From assembly GCF_009674765.1 (NCBI RefSeq), contig NZ_WKKF01000014.1:1-64000 (forward strand): a stretch of 64,000 nucleotides of DNA, read 5' to 3'. Origin of the DNA: Metabacillus idriensis. GTDB taxonomy: Bacteria > Bacillota > Bacilli > Bacillales > Bacillaceae. The notes below the pieces were generated by a model. The model saw nothing but the letters and a program-made list of their open reading frames with translations. It made no database searches and was not told the origin of the DNA. How positions within the stretch are numbered: position 1 is the stretch's first letter; each line of letters opens with the position of its first letter. Positions 7,766 to 17,165 of the stretch are shown piece after piece. The position numbers and the translations under genes are program-made.

Positions 7766-9133
7766 ATGAACGCTTACAGAGACCTTTTTGGGGATCAATT
7801 AACCGAAACACCTAAGAGGCAATTAGAAAAGCAACAATCCGGTTATAACAGTCATTTAGGATGGGTTTTTGTTTGTAATAAATTCAATGAAAAACCGAAA
7901 GCCATACGAACCTTTTATTCTCTATATGGAGCAGCTGGAGCTCATACTTACTTTACACCCAATACCTTTTATCGCAATGATCAGCGACATGCAGGAGCTT
8001 TGCGCTGGTTGAATGCAATGGTTATTGATATTGATGTAAAACACGGTCAAAACGAATCTATGATTCTTCCCGATGTACTAGATTTTGTATCAGAAGCTGG
8101 TCTCCCGTTGCCTTCTATGGTGGTTTCTACACCTTCAGGTGGTTTTCATGTTTACTGGTATTTCAATAACCCAAGGCGTGCCTTTCCGAAGGTCACAGAG
8201 CTTTATAAACGTGTACAAGCCTCTATTGCAGAGGTTATGGGAGGGGACATTCAAGCTGTTGGAGCAGAACGATGGTTCCGTATGCCAACGGAAGCCAACA
8301 CGTTATTTCATAGTGATAACAGGGTATCATTTGATGATTTATGTGATTGGCTATCAATCTATCATGAAGAGCGCAGGGAGGAGCTTTTAAAAGAACGCAA
8401 GTCCGTCTGTATAGGTTCAGGCGGTCTATTAGGTCATGCTGCAATAAAAAGGCTATTAGAAGGTGTTTCTAAGGGTCAGAGAGACAATACATGCTATACA
8501 CTTGCTTTGGCTTTTAAAGCTTCAGGCTACGGTGAATCAGAAACGGAAGCACGCTTGCAAGAATGGAACGGACTGAACGAGCCGGCCATGAATCAGATCG
8601 ATGTTAAACGAAAAGTAAAAAGTGCCTTCAAGAAAGGAGCTCCAGGAGGACCTTCTTCATTTTGGATCCGTGAGCTGTCCGGAATGGCATTTACCTATCA
8701 AACATGGGAAGAAGCAAAACCAAGAGAAGAACGTACATATAGCCACTTTAATGAGTGGGAGAACGATGTTATTAGCTACCTGACCTCTGCAGGTGGTGAA
8801 GTTTGTGGTGGACAAAGAAAGATTGCTCAAGCAATCAAATCGTCTTCAGACCAAAATATAAACATACCTTATTCAACCTTTAAGAAAGTCATAGATTACC
8901 TTGTTCAACGCGGAATTATTACTAAAAGTGTTGAGGGAAAAGGACGAGCTGCTGTAACAACGCTAAAACTCGTTAAACAGTCCAAAGTTGTTCCGTTCCG
9001 GGCTAAAAAACCATCCTATCAAAATGGGCTCAATTCAAATACATTTATAGATCAGGTGGTGGGTGGGATTTCTTCTTCTCTTAGCAGTGTTACGGGAACT
9101 GTTGTGTCTTTTTCGTCTACTGCTATACCCTGA
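7766..9133 (+). CDS. rep: Primase-type replication initiator (AEP + PriCT + wHTH)
   Basis: The 455-aa protein has the layout of ColE2-type Rep proteins. The N-terminal archaeo-eukaryotic primase domain carries the metal-binding pair in VIDIDVKHG (about residues 85-93) and STPSGGFHVYWYF (about residues 120-132). A PriCT-1-like segment lies around residues 225-280 (KGQRDNTCYTLALAFKASG). A winged-helix segment at about 330-400 (QRKIAQAIKS... YLVQRGIITK) is suited to origin binding. The ATG at 7766 follows GGGGAGGA; an in-frame TTG further left would overlap the attenuator. It probably initiates replication of the plasmid or element. A primase-only role cannot be excluded. Confidence 0.8.
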   Translation: MNAYRDLFGDQLTETPKRQLEKQQSGYNSHLGWVFVCNKFNEKPKAIRTFYSLYGAAGAHTYFTPNTFYRNDQRHAGALRWLNAMVIDIDVKHGQNESMILPDVLDFVSEAGLPLPSMVVSTPSGGFHVYWYFNNPRRAFPKVTELYKRVQASIAEVMGGDIQAVGAERWFRMPTEANTLFHSDNRVSFDDLCDWLSIYHEERREELLKERKSVCIGSGGLLGHAAIKRLLEGVSKGQRDNTCYTLALAFKASGYGESETEARLQEWNGLNEPAMNQIDVKRKVKSAFKKGAPGGPSSFWIRELSGMAFTYQTWEEAKPREERTYSHFNEWENDVISYLTSAGGEVCGGQRKIAQAIKSSSDQNINIPYSTFKKVIDYLVQRGIITKSVEGKGRAAVTTLKLVKQSKVVPFRAKKPSYQNGLNSNTFIDQVVGGISSSLSSVTGTVVSFSSTAIP

Positions 9134-9154
9134 TTAGCCTTCTAGGGTTTTTTG
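9127..9154 (+). terminator. Weak terminator after rep
   Basis: ACCCT and AGGGT flank a 12-base loop followed by TTTTTT, overlapping the rep stop codon. The stem is short, so termination may be partial. Confidence 0.4.
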
Positions 9155-9156
9155 GT

Positions 9157-9640
9157 TTAGCTTTGCTCTTGTGAATATATGTTTTCTTTATCTGCTATAC
9201 ATATTCTGCGACTTTGAGTGTGATCATCCCTAACTATTAATTGGATTTAGAGATGTTTCTTTTTGTCAAATTATGTGCTGCCTAAGCTTGTTATGGTTTT
9301 TATACTATACATGTTTTATTCACCTTTATAGGGTAAGATAGAACTTTTATTTAGAGATAATCTTTTTTGGGTGATGTTTGTTTGGAAAAATATTTAAGTG
9401 TTTTAGAGATATCAATTTTTAAAAAAATTGGGTGTGGATCACTGTGTTTAAAATGGATATGAGTATAGTAAAAAAATCACATAAAAAAATAACAAGTGAG
9501 CATATGGAACGAATTCCCTTTACAATCATTGCCAAACAAATGTACGTATACTACACTAGGATTAAGAGAAATAAAATGAATATTTAATAGATTTCGATAA
9601 GTAAATCAAAAGGAAATAAATGTTCTTTTTAATTGCGGTT
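9157..9640. other. Non-coding stretch downstream of rep
   Basis: No gene is supported. A CAATTTTT/AAAAATTG hairpin lies near 9411-9430. The position downstream of a ColE2-like rep gene makes it, with the next two features, the likely origin region. Confidence 0.35.
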
Positions 9641-9646
9641 AAAAAT

Positions 9647-9798
9647 GCCGCCAAACCCAATTATATAAAGGGCAGATTGACTCCTTTTTATTTGCGTAAC
9701 CAGCAGAAGACCTCGCCTATACTACGTAAACATAGACGAGGTCTTCTGCTACTAAATAAAGGCGGAGGTCAATCTAAAGTGTAAGTGGGGTTGGCGGC
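9647..9798. repeat. 152-bp nested palindrome, candidate origin structure
   Basis: Nested complementary arms are GCCGCCAAACCC/GGGGTTGGCGGC (9647-9658/9787-9798), AGATTGAC/GTCAATCT (9674-9681/9768-9775), TTTATTT/AAATAAA, and a perfect 14-bp core AGCAGAAGACCTCG/CGAGGTCTTCTGCT (9702-9715/9737-9750) around a short loop. It is not followed by a T-run on either strand, so it is unlikely to be only a terminator. Its site between rep and the conjugation genes fits an oriT or single-strand origin. Confidence 0.75.
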
Positions 9799-9834
9799 GA
9801 GATTATTCAGAGGTAAGAGAGTGTAAGAGAAGTA

Positions 9835-9913
9835 GTTTAAGTAATAAAGTTTAAGATATAAAAAGTAAGTTCAAGAGATATGTTCAAGGTCTAGATCAAG
9901 AGAAAAGTTCAAA
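9835..9913 (+). repeat. Six GTTYAAG iteron-like repeats
   Basis: GTTTAAG at 9835 and 9849, GTTCAAG at 9869 and 9882, GATCAAG at 9894 and GTTCAAA at 9907 recur every 12-20 bases in a purine-rich strand. They could bind Rep or a relaxosome protein. Bases 9914-10057 hold no gene. Confidence 0.55.
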
Positions 9914-10057
9914 GGGAAAAGGATAAAAATAAGTTCCAGTGAAGGTGAAAAAAATAAATGTGATGATTCAAAATAGGAGGGTGTTGTCGGGATGATAATG
10001 GAGAAGTGACTGTAAAAATATAAATGATTTCGGATAAATATGCAAGGGTGGTGTTTG

Positions 10058-10267
10058 GTGTTCTCCATGCTGGATAATTGGTTACGAGCGTATGTAGGGT
10101 TATTGATTTTGGTTTATGGAATTGTCAGTTGGTGTCTTATTAAAATGGTTAAATTATTTGTGTTTTTATTTGCGGTGTTGTTTTCACTTTTGGTTTATGC
10201 AATTAGTTTTTGCTTTGGTAAACTGCTAAAAGGGAGAGTGGTTCCTATATTTGCTAGAAAAGGATGA
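10058..10267 (+). CDS. Small membrane protein, start of conjugation operon
   Basis: The 69-aa product has two predicted membrane helices (about residues 8-28 and 30-52) and a basic C-terminal tail. I do not recognise the family. GTG 10058 is chosen because AAGGGTGG lies 6-7 bases upstream; the frame is open from an ATG at 10040 with no ribosome binding site. The stop overlaps the ATG of the next gene (ATGATGA), so it is translationally coupled to the replication-relaxation gene. Small membrane proteins at the head of Tcp-type operons are common and mostly uncharacterised. Confidence 0.6.
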   Translation: MFSMLDNWLRAYVGLLILVYGIVSWCLIKMVKLFVFLFAVLFSLLVYAISFCFGKLLKGRVVPIFARKG

Positions 10268-11067
10268 TGAAATTGATGCTAAAGTATACTTCGCTAAAAG
10301 AGAAAGATTTGGAGTATCTTACGTTTATTTTGAGAAACGGGATGGTAACAGCCAAGCAGATTCTCTTGAAATTCAGGGAACCTAATCTTCATCGTGTGTA
10401 CCGGAGACTTCGAAAACTTGAGAGGAAGAAATATGTGAGGCATGAACAAGTCGCTCATAAAGTAGGAGTCTATCTGGGCACAATTGATGCTCGAAATTTA
10501 ACGAATGTTCATGTGACTGTTCCGACAAAAGCAACTGTGTATACGATGCAGCATAATCTTTTGCTTAATGATTTGGTTCTCTTCTATGAGTTTCAGGCTG
10601 AGAAACAAGGTGTTGAATTTAAGTATCGAACGGAAAGGGAAATTCGTCATTCCATGCTTGGGGAGGGGGATAATCAAAGTAAATTAAAAGCGTATAATGC
10701 GAGTCGAGAACGTATACCCGATGCTGTTTTCTTTTTCAAAAATGCAGAAGGAAACGTGACAACAACTTGGGTAGAGCTTGAACTCAATAAGAAAGAACGG
10801 AAACGGTATGATGACAAATTCAAGTTGTTTGATGAATTGCTCTCTAATCAACGGTTAGATGATCAGCCGTATGCTTATGACCAAGTGATTTATTTTGCAG
10901 ATGACATGAAGATTCATAAGGTGGTTAATGAAGCCAAACAACGATTAGTGAATGCAGATAAAATTTCTATACGAAAAATACCATCGGTGATCATTAACGA
11001 ACGTTGGGAAGAGGTGATGCCAAGTGGATCCAATGGCGAAGAGCCAGGAGCAAACGCAACAGACTGA
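10264..11067 (+). CDS. Replication-relaxation family protein
   Basis: The 267-aa protein begins with a winged-helix DNA-binding region (about residues 8-60: LKEKDLEYLTFILRNGMVTAKQI... YRRLRKLERKKYVRH). An alpha/beta part follows with conserved-looking YRTEREIRHS and the nuclease-fold-like RIPDAVFF... TWVELELNKK. This matches the plasmid replication-relaxation family, often found beside TraG/TcpA-type coupling proteins. The D...ELEL pattern suggests a restriction-endonuclease-like fold. It could process the transfer origin, since no classical relaxase was found here, but this is inference. It overlaps the coupling-protein gene by 44 bases. Confidence 0.75.
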   Translation: MMKLMLKYTSLKEKDLEYLTFILRNGMVTAKQILLKFREPNLHRVYRRLRKLERKKYVRHEQVAHKVGVYLGTIDARNLTNVHVTVPTKATVYTMQHNLLLNDLVLFYEFQAEKQGVEFKYRTEREIRHSMLGEGDNQSKLKAYNASRERIPDAVFFFKNAEGNVTTTWVELELNKKERKRYDDKFKLFDELLSNQRLDDQPYAYDQVIYFADDMKIHKVVNEAKQRLVNADKISIRKIPSVIINERWEEVMPSGSNGEEPGANATD

Positions 11068-13003
11068 AACGGACCGAATGATCGGTGACATTGTCATCTA
11101 TGGTTTGATTGGATTGATCGGAATTCTCTTTTTTCTTCCAGCTATGCTTGGCATGTTGATCTTTTCCATTCTTCATTTGTTTAAACGAGATTGGCTTTTC
11201 TATATAGCACTGGGAACAGGGATTCTGATTCTTTTATGGCAGTTTCAAACAGGAACCATCCTTACTTATTTTGGATTGATTTCAGAAATGAATATACCGT
11301 ACCTATCAACGGGTGCTGAACGATTGATGAATGATGGGAATTCCATCGCCACGAGTTCTTCTTCCTATGTGGTATTAGGCGGATTGGCGTTTCTCTTTTC
11401 ATTTGGTTTTTTCATCTTCGCCAAGTTTTTTTGGAAAAAGAGAGTGACAACCAAATCTGGCGAGGTTTTGAGACAAAAGGCTGAGCAACGATATAAAGCG
11501 TTTCGTAAAAACCGAGTAACCTTTTTAGCCAAAAAGCAGCTGAAATATAGAGAAAAACCTTCAAAGGAAGTTTTTGTCGGTTATACCGATTTTAAAGAGC
11601 GTGTCGCCCTTAAATCGAAAGAGCTTAACTATCACATGCTTGCGACAGGTGGGACAGGTACTGGAAAGACGACGTTGATCGCATCCTTAATGGAATCAGC
11701 CCTACAGCAGGAAAAACCGGTTATCTTCATGGATGGTAAAGGTGAGCGAAAATCCATGCTTGAATTTAAAGCATTATGTGAAGCTTACGGTCGCAAGGTT
11801 TATCTGTTTTCTGAAATGGATGACTTGACCTACAATCCGATTAAAAACGGAACACCTACTGAAACACGAGATAAACTTATGTCCTTATTTAGTTTTTCGA
11901 GTGAAGGAGATGGAGCTTACTATACGGATATTGCCTCTCGTTACTTGCAGCTGATCGTGAAACTCATTGATGAGGCAAACGTTCCAAGAGACATTCAGAC
12001 GATTGCGAAATTGACGAATGTGAAAAATATGAATGCGTTTTTCAAGAAACACAGCATTGAGGAAGAAATTGAAGAAGAGGTCGAAGTTGATGCCCACGAA
12101 AAAGTAGTCGCTGGACAGGCGTCAACGTCCGAAGATGACGATCTAAGCGGTTTTGTCGCTCCGGCAGAACCAAAGACCAAGACGATTAAGAAAACGGTCT
12201 TAGAGAAGCGTACGAGGTCTGTCACCAAGCTTCAAGAGGGCATGCAGCGTATAAAGAACATTTTAGATGAAGAGTTTCCGGAAGATATTGTGGAAGGCTG
12301 CCTAACTAGATTAAAAATGCAATTGGGCGAATTACTAGAGTCTGATCTGGGCCATTTATTCATCGAGCGTGAAGAGGGCATCGATCTTCAAAACATTACG
12401 GATCACAACGATGTGGTGATTTTCAGTATTTCAGGGAGTCGTTATGCAGACTATATTCGGAAAATTGGGAAAATGATTATTCTTGATGTGAACAGTCTAG
12501 TCGCATACCGTCAGGCAAAGGGGCGAAAATCCATCTTCGGTGTATACGATGAGTTTTCAGCGTATGGCGACCGCCGAATCGTGGATATCGTGAACAAATC
12601 ACGGTCTGCTGGCTTTGAATGTATCATCTCCACTCAAACGTTGTCCGACATTGATGCCGTGGATCCAATTATGACCGAGCAGATCATTTCCAACTGTAAT
12701 GTCATTGCCACAGGACGCGTGAATTCCTCTAAAGATGCAGAGCGGATCGCTCAGGTATTCGGAACGTTTTCCGATCGGGAAATCACGCAACAGATCGAAA
12801 AGAAATACCCCCATATCCGTTATGAGGCTGAAATGGGAACCGTTCGCGATGTGGAACGCTTTAAAGCCAATCCAAGTGAAATTAAAAATCTTCAAATCGG
12901 TGAGATTTTCATCAATCGAAAAATGGTGGAGGTGGACGGCAGCGATACGTATTTCAGCCGAGTGTATGTGCGTAATGCCTTAGACTTAGGAGGGATCCAA
13001 TGA
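11024..13003 (+). CDS. tcpA: TcpA/TraG-type coupling ATPase
   Basis: The 659-aa protein is the type IV coupling protein that delivers DNA to the channel. Three N-terminal hydrophobic segments (about residues 20-50, 55-78, 112-133) anchor it in the membrane. Walker A is GGTGTGKTTL (about residues 208-217), Walker B ends in VYDEFS (about residue 508), and STQTLSD and NCNVIATGR match the TraD/FtsK-like core. A long acidic, low-complexity insertion (about residues 345-385) lies between the Walker motifs and is unusual. The GTG start follows GAGGTGATG. It overlaps both neighbours, showing tight coupling. Confidence 0.92.
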   Translation: MDPMAKSQEQTQQTETDRMIGDIVIYGLIGLIGILFFLPAMLGMLIFSILHLFKRDWLFYIALGTGILILLWQFQTGTILTYFGLISEMNIPYLSTGAERLMNDGNSIATSSSSYVVLGGLAFLFSFGFFIFAKFFWKKRVTTKSGEVLRQKAEQRYKAFRKNRVTFLAKKQLKYREKPSKEVFVGYTDFKERVALKSKELNYHMLATGGTGTGKTTLIASLMESALQQEKPVIFMDGKGERKSMLEFKALCEAYGRKVYLFSEMDDLTYNPIKNGTPTETRDKLMSLFSFSSEGDGAYYTDIASRYLQLIVKLIDEANVPRDIQTIAKLTNVKNMNAFFKKHSIEEEIEEEVEVDAHEKVVAGQASTSEDDDLSGFVAPAEPKTKTIKKTVLEKRTRSVTKLQEGMQRIKNILDEEFPEDIVEGCLTRLKMQLGELLESDLGHLFIEREEGIDLQNITDHNDVVIFSISGSRYADYIRKIGKMIILDVNSLVAYRQAKGRKSIFGVYDEFSAYGDRRIVDIVNKSRSAGFECIISTQTLSDIDAVDPIMTEQIISNCNVIATGRVNSSKDAERIAQVFGTFSDREITQQIEKKYPHIRYEAEMGTVRDVERFKANPSEIKNLQIGEIFINRKMVEVDGSDTYFSRVYVRNALDLGGIQ

Positions 13004-14079
13004 GTTTTTTCAGCAAGTTGAGAGGCGGTCTTAAAAAGAATGTCTCTCAAGGAAGAAAAAAAGTCTTAAAAGATGAACGACGTTTAACGACTTCTCGTTT
13101 GAATGGACGAACCGCCTTTACCGTGGTCTTTTGGGGTGTGTTGCTCGGGGTTATCTTTTTCTCCTTTCAGGCCTGGGCGCGAACCGGGTTTCTGAATGAA
13201 AAGGTAAACGGTTATCAAGATCAAGCGTCTTCGCAGATTGAAAGTCTAAATGAGGTAGGGTTCGCCAATTCACCAGCTGGTGAAACGTATGCGAACCAAT
13301 TCGTTACTACCTATATCAACGTATCCAATGATGAGAAGAAACGAGAAGAACGATCGAAAGCACTTCAAGACTTCTTGGCTGAAGGGTTACAGGTGGGAGA
13401 AATAGAAAACCTAACAGCTTTTCAAGGGAAACGAGTTTTGAAGAGTGCTAGCTTATATGATGTGAAGAACGTGAGCGAAGATGCAGCCAGTTATGTTTAT
13501 CGTATAGAATATGAACTTTTCAACGTCGTCGAGAAAAAAGAGCAAGTTCCTGTTAAAAGCAAGGGGAAAGATGGAAAAGAGACAGTCGTAAAAGAGGAAA
13601 GAATGAAAAAAATTGATGAGCCATTGGGGAAGAAAGAGCAAATGATTGTGGTCCGGCTAGGGACGGATGGAAACTCTTTTAATGTCATTGAACAACCTTA
13701 CTATCAAGCGATTCCTGGAAAGTCGAGAGTCGTAGCGGTTCAAGATCAAACCGATCAATCGCAACAAAATGTCAAAGTGGAAGATGAGATGAAACAATTT
13801 GCTACACAGTTTTTCACATCATATACAACCAATTCAGTGGATGAGATGGCTTATCTCATGGAAAAACCAGAATCTCTGAAAGATCTTTACGAGTATAAGG
13901 GACTAGAAGATTTTGTGGTTTATGATGATGAGCAAGAAGGACAGTACATTCTGAAGACGCTTGTGCTTCTGCAAGAGGCGAATACGGGATTGCAGACCAA
14001 ACATCCTTTTACTCTTGTCGTAAGCAAAGAGAACAATAAATTTTATGTAAAACAGTTCAAACACACTTTAGGAGGATGA
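13000..14079 (+). CDS. tcpC: TcpC-like conjugation channel protein (VirB8 fold)
   Basis: The 359-aa protein has a short basic cytoplasmic tail, one membrane helix (about residues 38-57) and a long extracytoplasmic part. In TcpC/ConB that part contains two NTF2-like, VirB8-type domains forming the channel base. The two repeats here can be sensed around ANQFVTTYINVSNDEKKREERSK and KQFATQFFTSYTTNSVDEM. It overlaps the coupling gene by 4 bases and ends 6 bases before tcpD. Identification rests on topology, length and operon order. Confidence 0.85.
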   Translation: MSFFSKLRGGLKKNVSQGRKKVLKDERRLTTSRLNGRTAFTVVFWGVLLGVIFFSFQAWARTGFLNEKVNGYQDQASSQIESLNEVGFANSPAGETYANQFVTTYINVSNDEKKREERSKALQDFLAEGLQVGEIENLTAFQGKRVLKSASLYDVKNVSEDAASYVYRIEYELFNVVEKKEQVPVKSKGKDGKETVVKEERMKKIDEPLGKKEQMIVVRLGTDGNSFNVIEQPYYQAIPGKSRVVAVQDQTDQSQQNVKVEDEMKQFATQFFTSYTTNSVDEMAYLMEKPESLKDLYEYKGLEDFVVYDDEQEGQYILKTLVLLQEANTGLQTKHPFTLVVSKENNKFYVKQFKHTLGG

Positions 14080-14085
14080 TGGAAA

Positions 14086-14316
14086 ATGCCAGATATTACA
14101 GGGTTAACTGATTATGTTTCAGGTCAGGTGGCGGCCGTTTTGTTCATCATTATGATCGTCATGATTGTCCGGGCGTTTATTTCTCAACGATGGGGCCAGT
14201 TTTTCTCCAGTTTTGTTTTTGCGGTTGTCTGCTATGTAATCGTAGCCAATCCGGGGGAATTTGAAAGCATGGCCAATGCAATATGGGATCAAGTTAAAAG
14301 TGGTGGTTTAAATTGA
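14086..14316 (+). CDS. tcpD: TcpD-like small membrane protein
   Basis: The 76-aa protein has two membrane helices (about residues 12-30 and 38-56) separated by SQRWGQFF. It sits between tcpC and tcpE, as in the tcp locus of clostridial plasmid pCW3 and the con genes of ICEBs1. The ATG follows GGAGGATGATGG. Its stop overlaps the TTG start of the next gene. Its role in the channel is assigned by position and topology. Confidence 0.75.
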   Translation: MPDITGLTDYVSGQVAAVLFIIMIVMIVRAFISQRWGQFFSSFVFAVVCYVIVANPGEFESMANAIWDQVKSGGLN

Positions 14317-14702
14317 GGACAGATGCCTACAGTTATCGGAAGTTTTTTAAATATCCCTTAAAAATCTGGAAGCTTGGAAAGGGCGAGAAATCCCTCGTCT
14401 TTTCCAAGGGAATTGAGATTCGGCAAATCATCATGGCCGTCCTGATCTTCGGTTTTCTCTTTCTCTTTAGAGGCAGCATTAATCACATTTTGCCGACCAC
14501 GCTGCAGCTTGCGTTTTACGCGGTGTTGCCTTGGTTGATTGCGGGGGCCATTTGCAAAAGCCGATTGGATGGAAAGCGATTGGATCGTTTTTTCATCGGT
14601 TATTTCCGTTATCTATTCACTAAACGATTTTCCTACAGCAGCCAAAAGAGTGTGTACCAGCCACAAATGAAGAAAGCGCAGTCTTACGAGCGATTCCAAT
14701 AA
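14313..14702 (+). CDS. tcpE: TcpE-family membrane protein
   Basis: The 129-aa product begins with a charged RKFFKYPLKIWKLG segment, then has two helices (about residues 38-55 and 62-80), followed by the RLDGKRLDRFFIGYFRYL motif typical of TcpE/ConD. These proteins help recruit the VirB4-like ATPase to the membrane. The TTG start overlaps the tcpD stop. Only 12 bases separate it from the ATPase gene. Confidence 0.85.
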   Translation: MRTDAYSYRKFFKYPLKIWKLGKGEKSLVFSKGIEIRQIIMAVLIFGFLFLFRGSINHILPTTLQLAFYAVLPWLIAGAICKSRLDGKRLDRFFIGYFRYLFTKRFSYSSQKSVYQPQMKKAQSYERFQ

Positions 14703-14714
14703 GGTGGTGATTGT

Positions 14715-17165
14715 ATGATACAGTTTCCGATTCAATCTTTTAAAGACAACGTGATCTATACACATGATATGGAAGCCTGGTCCTATTATCGTTTGCATGA
14801 AAACACCGTAGGCGTTAATGAACAAGAAGCAGAAAATCATCTTGTGAACCGTCTGCAACGGCTGGCCTGGCAGTTCTCGGCATTTGAAGAAGTGGATTAT
14901 AAAATCGTACCAATCCCTGTTGATATCGATAAACGGATGGATAGCCTGCAAGCTCAATATGAAGGGCAGTACGCGGATACCGGCATGTATTACGCAGAAC
15001 GAGCTAAAGAAATTTTAAGAGAAGAAGCGAAACATGTGGTCGAGTATAAGTTTTTTGTTGGTGTAAAGTTAAAGCGACAGGAGCTTGATGAGAATCTCAT
15101 GCATTCTTTTTCCTCCTCTTTTAAAAGCATGAACCGGTACCTTCAAAAACTTGCTGGTTTTGGCGGACAGAGCATTGATGATTTAACCGTTCGGTTATTT
15201 GAGGAATCGGAGGAAGATGCTTTCACAACGCTTAATCATTATCTCGGGGCCAATCGAGTGAAGGAAAAAGAGCTTCGCTACATCATTCGTCATCAGTTTG
15301 TCAGAGGTCAAGCGCAGCCAGACGGTGAGGGGAGTGTGTACAGTCTTACAGAAGGCATCCTAGATCCCGGAAAAGCCGGCTATGTACGTATTCAACAACT
15401 AGAAGATGAATCTTGGTGCGCGTTTCTTCCGGTTTCCGAATTCCCCATTCAGTTAGGCTATAAAGAATGGGCGTATTTCTTTCAGTCCTATCCTTTTCCG
15501 GTTGAGGTCAACATGCGGACGATCTACAAGAACAAAAAGGAGGATGAAGGCCGTACTAATACCATCAAAAAGCGATTTCGTGATCAGGACGCCCAACTCA
15601 TTGAAGCGAATGAGGATGATGACAGCTTAATTAATACAGGCCGTGAACTTCTGCACGATTTAGAAAATCAAATTAAGAATCAAGGCAAACCACTCCTCAG
15701 AACTCACATCAATTTCGTGGTCTACGGCCCAACAAAAGAAGAAGTTCGAAAACGAGCCAGAAGGCTCAAAATCGATTTTAAGGATCAGCAGATCGAACTT
15801 GTCCAGCCGTTAGCCGACCAACTCCTATTATTTCATCAATCCCTGCCAGCAGCTAAAATCGTTGCGGACGATTGGGAGCAAATCCTTACGCCTGAATCTT
15901 TTGGGGAATCTCTTTTCTCCCTTACGCGGAAGATTGGCAATACCGTCGGCTTTTATCTTGGGAAAAATATCTCTCACGCGGGCGAAAGCGTGGATAACTC
16001 TCAATCTCTTGTTTTCTTTCATCCGTTTCTCGCTCATTTGGGTTTAAAAGGTTCGAAGTATTCTTCTCCTCACGTCACGATCTCAGGACCAACGGGAATG
16101 GGGAAATCGTATTTGTTAAAAGATATCTTGTTGAATGGCGTCTTTTTCGGTGCCAAGGTGCTTATGACGGATCCTAAGGATGAAGTTGAAAAGAAATTTA
16201 AACAAGCGATCACACCTGAAATGGAGCGAACAGCGCCTTTCTTCCGGGATTTAATTGAAAGCTTTAACTATATTACTCTATCAAGTGAAAAGAAGGATGC
16301 CGGAAAGCTCGATCCTTTGACGTTCTTGGAAGGAGAAGAGGCGCAAGATGCAGCGGTTGGTGTTCTTGAATACCTATCCGAGCTTCAATCCAATGAACGG
16401 AATGTAAAAACGGCGATTTATAAAGGGGTCCGTCACGTGCTGCAGCAAGAGAAGAAGCCTGGACTCTTAAATGTCGTTCGTCATTTACAAGAATCAGAAG
16501 ATCAGGACGTCCGAAACGTCGGAGATCTTCTTTATGAAATAGGGACAAACGGCATCGCCAAGCTCATGTTTTCGGATGGGAATGTAGAAGGCATTAGTTT
16601 GCATGAGCAAGTCAATATCTTGCAGATTCAAAACTTGAATCTCCCGGATGAAGGCGAAAAAGCTTCGACGCGTGATGAACACATAGCTGTTGCGTTAATG
16701 CAGCCGTTGGCGAAGTTCGCCACCCGGTTTGCCCGTGATGATTCCGTGGTCAAGATGACGATCTTTGAAGAAGCCTGGATGCTCATGAATACAGGGGCCG
16801 GTGATCGGCTGATCAATGAGTTATTACGAACCGGCCGTTCCTTGCGGTCCGCAGTTTATATCATTACGCAGTCCACGTATGAATACAACAAGCCTCAAAT
16901 CAAAGAGAATATCGGTACAAAATTTGCGTTTAAAGCGAAAACCACTGAAGAAGCAGCGAACATCATTGAATTTCTCGGCCTGGAGGACAACAAAGCCAAC
17001 CGAGATATGCTGAAAAATTTGACCGAGGGTCAGTGTATCGTTGAAGACATGTACGGACGCACCGCCAAGATTCAAACTGATGTCCTGTTTGATGAATGGA
17101 TCAGCGCCTTCAACACGAAAGAAAATGACCGAGGAAGAGCGGAAACCGAGGAGGCATTCATTTGA
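14715..17165 (+). CDS. tcpF: TcpF/ConE VirB4-like ATPase
   Basis: The 816-aa protein is the motor of the conjugative channel. The N-terminal ~400 residues are the VirB4-type accessory region; Walker A is SGPTGMGKSYL (about residues 456-466) and Walker B is MTIFEEAW (about residue 683), followed by ITQSTYEY and LTEGQCIVEDMYGR as in ConE/TraE proteins. AAGGTGGTG precedes the ATG. The frame is intact and length normal. It overlaps the lipoprotein gene by 4 bases. Confidence 0.95.
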   Translation: MIQFPIQSFKDNVIYTHDMEAWSYYRLHENTVGVNEQEAENHLVNRLQRLAWQFSAFEEVDYKIVPIPVDIDKRMDSLQAQYEGQYADTGMYYAERAKEILREEAKHVVEYKFFVGVKLKRQELDENLMHSFSSSFKSMNRYLQKLAGFGGQSIDDLTVRLFEESEEDAFTTLNHYLGANRVKEKELRYIIRHQFVRGQAQPDGEGSVYSLTEGILDPGKAGYVRIQQLEDESWCAFLPVSEFPIQLGYKEWAYFFQSYPFPVEVNMRTIYKNKKEDEGRTNTIKKRFRDQDAQLIEANEDDDSLINTGRELLHDLENQIKNQGKPLLRTHINFVVYGPTKEEVRKRARRLKIDFKDQQIELVQPLADQLLLFHQSLPAAKIVADDWEQILTPESFGESLFSLTRKIGNTVGFYLGKNISHAGESVDNSQSLVFFHPFLAHLGLKGSKYSSPHVTISGPTGMGKSYLLKDILLNGVFFGAKVLMTDPKDEVEKKFKQAITPEMERTAPFFRDLIESFNYITLSSEKKDAGKLDPLTFLEGEEAQDAAVGVLEYLSELQSNERNVKTAIYKGVRHVLQQEKKPGLLNVVRHLQESEDQDVRNVGDLLYEIGTNGIAKLMFSDGNVEGISLHEQVNILQIQNLNLPDEGEKASTRDEHIAVALMQPLAKFATRFARDDSVVKMTIFEEAWMLMNTGAGDRLINELLRTGRSLRSAVYIITQSTYEYNKPQIKENIGTKFAFKAKTTEEAANIIEFLGLEDNKANRDMLKNLTEGQCIVEDMYGRTAKIQTDVLFDEWISAFNTKENDRGRAETEEAFI

